This document shows positions 63,594 to 64,000 of a stretch of 64,000 nucleotides of DNA, in pieces. The translations under genes and the position numbers were made by a program. Below the pieces are notes generated by a model, which was given only the letters and a program-made list of their open reading frames with translations, was not told the DNA's origin and ran no database searches. Source of the stretch: Lachancea kluyveri NRRL Y-12651 (taxonomy: Eukaryota > Ascomycota > Saccharomycetes > Saccharomycetales > Saccharomycetaceae); NCBI GenBank assembly GCA_000149225.2, contig CM000688.1, positions 496,001 through 560,000 of the forward strand. The letters run 5' to 3'. Positions within the stretch are counted from its first letter, which is position 1; each line of letters starts with the position of its first letter.

Positions 63594-64000
63594 ATGGACC
63601 CCAATTTTTTCATTATCGGTGACGATCATATACACCCGTCCCATTTTCCTCCTATGGATCCTGCCAACCCAACCGTTCCCGATTCGCAGCCAGGCAATAA
63701 CTATGAGGGTACAGACTTACCGGTTCAGCAGAATACGTTGTTAGAGCCTGTTCTGACAAGTCCTGAAGAAGACTTTTTCGCCTTGGAAGAGTTACAGTAC
63801 GAGACGAGTCCAGTTTCAATAAAATATGGAAACCTCGAAGAGTCTGAAGCAAAACAGGCGTCACCACAATCTAGGCGTAATACCAACCCTCGTTTGAACG
63901 CAACGGATTTTAGGCGTAAGAATAGTACCGATTCTTCCCTCTCATTTTGCTCGTCTCTGTCTTCGTCAACGTCTCATGTACTAAAAAAAGGAAACGCCAT
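63594..64000 (+). CDS. TEC1: 5' part of the gene at the TEC1 position (cut by window end)
   Basis: The frame is open from MDPNFFIIGDDHIHPSHFPP to the end of the window, 135 residues and continuing. It is polar, acidic near TSPEEDFFALEELQYETSP and Ser-rich at the end, with no domain yet visible. TEC1 (TEA/ATTS transcription factor of filamentous growth) is proposed only because it is the divergent neighbour of UBC4 in S. cerevisiae. The TEA domain would lie beyond the window. Confidence 0.55.
   Translation, partial: MDPNFFIIGDDHIHPSHFPPMDPANPTVPDSQPGNNYEGTDLPVQQNTLLEPVLTSPEEDFFALEELQYETSPVSIKYGNLEESEAKQASPQSRRNTNPRLNATDFRRKNSTDSSLSFCSSLSSSTSHVLKKGNA

Overview
This is a nuclear chromosome segment from a budding yeast of the Saccharomycetaceae that did not go through the whole-genome duplication. 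The evidence is gene order. Genes that lie on two different duplicated blocks in Saccharomyces cerevisiae alternate here on one chromosome with one copy each. In the left part, genes of Sc chromosome XV (SNU66, NOP58, DGK1, SPS4, SFG1, GNT1, HSH49) mix with genes of Sc chromosome XIII (the YMR244W SUN gene, COA6, RKR1, GAD1, HOR7) around single copies of RPL20, ZRC1/COT1 and FAA1/FAA4. In the right part, genes of Sc chromosome II (TIF32, SEC18, SPT7, TEC1) mix with genes of Sc chromosome IV (EMC10, YOS9) around single copies of ECM33/PST1 and UBC4/UBC5. Compact genes, canonical GTATGT/TACTAAC introns, tRNA genes with nearby Ty1-type delta LTRs and AT-rich intergenes fit a Zygosaccharomyces/Torulaspora-type species; the genus is an inference.

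Layout. 0.1-0.7 kb: delta-like solo LTRs and tRNA-Ala. 1.1-7.4 kb: SNU66, NOP58, DGK1 and intron-bearing RPL20, all on the minus strand. 7.5-7.8 kb: a very GC-rich island in the RPL20 upstream region. 8.15-8.92 kb: a plus-strand ORF for an IS607-type serine recombinase (MerR-like helix-turn-helix plus resolvase domain) in which one catalytic arginine is replaced by threonine; this is the most unusual gene here. 9.7-25.2 kb: SPS4, SFG1, ZRC1/COT1, a decayed gene, a SUN-family wall protein, a YRO2/MRH1/HSP30-type opsin-like membrane protein, COA6, FAA1/4 and a CLD1/ICT1-type hydrolase. 26.1-28.6 kb: an unrecognised secretory ORF, two more solo LTRs and a second, identical tRNA-Ala. 28.9-37.1 kb: RKR1, GNT1 and HSH49, inverted relative to the order deduced from S. 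cerevisiae. 38.9-44.0 kb: SPE2, GAD1 and HOR7. 45.5-64 kb: ECM33, a glycolipid-transfer protein gene not known in S. cerevisiae, TIF32, SEC18, EMC10 (with a tiny intron), YOS9, SPT7, tRNA-Arg, UBC4 and the 5' end of a gene at the TEC1 position.

Most genes are housekeeping: splicing, ribosome and snoRNP function, translation initiation, vesicle fusion, ER quality control, lipid activation, polyamine and GABA metabolism, metal storage and cell wall. The parts worth a second look are the recombinase and its GC-rich neighbour, the LTR/tRNA-marked rearrangement point, the GLTP gene, the intron differences, a possible SPE2 upstream ORF, the repeat-rich end of TIF32 and the unknown secretory ORF.
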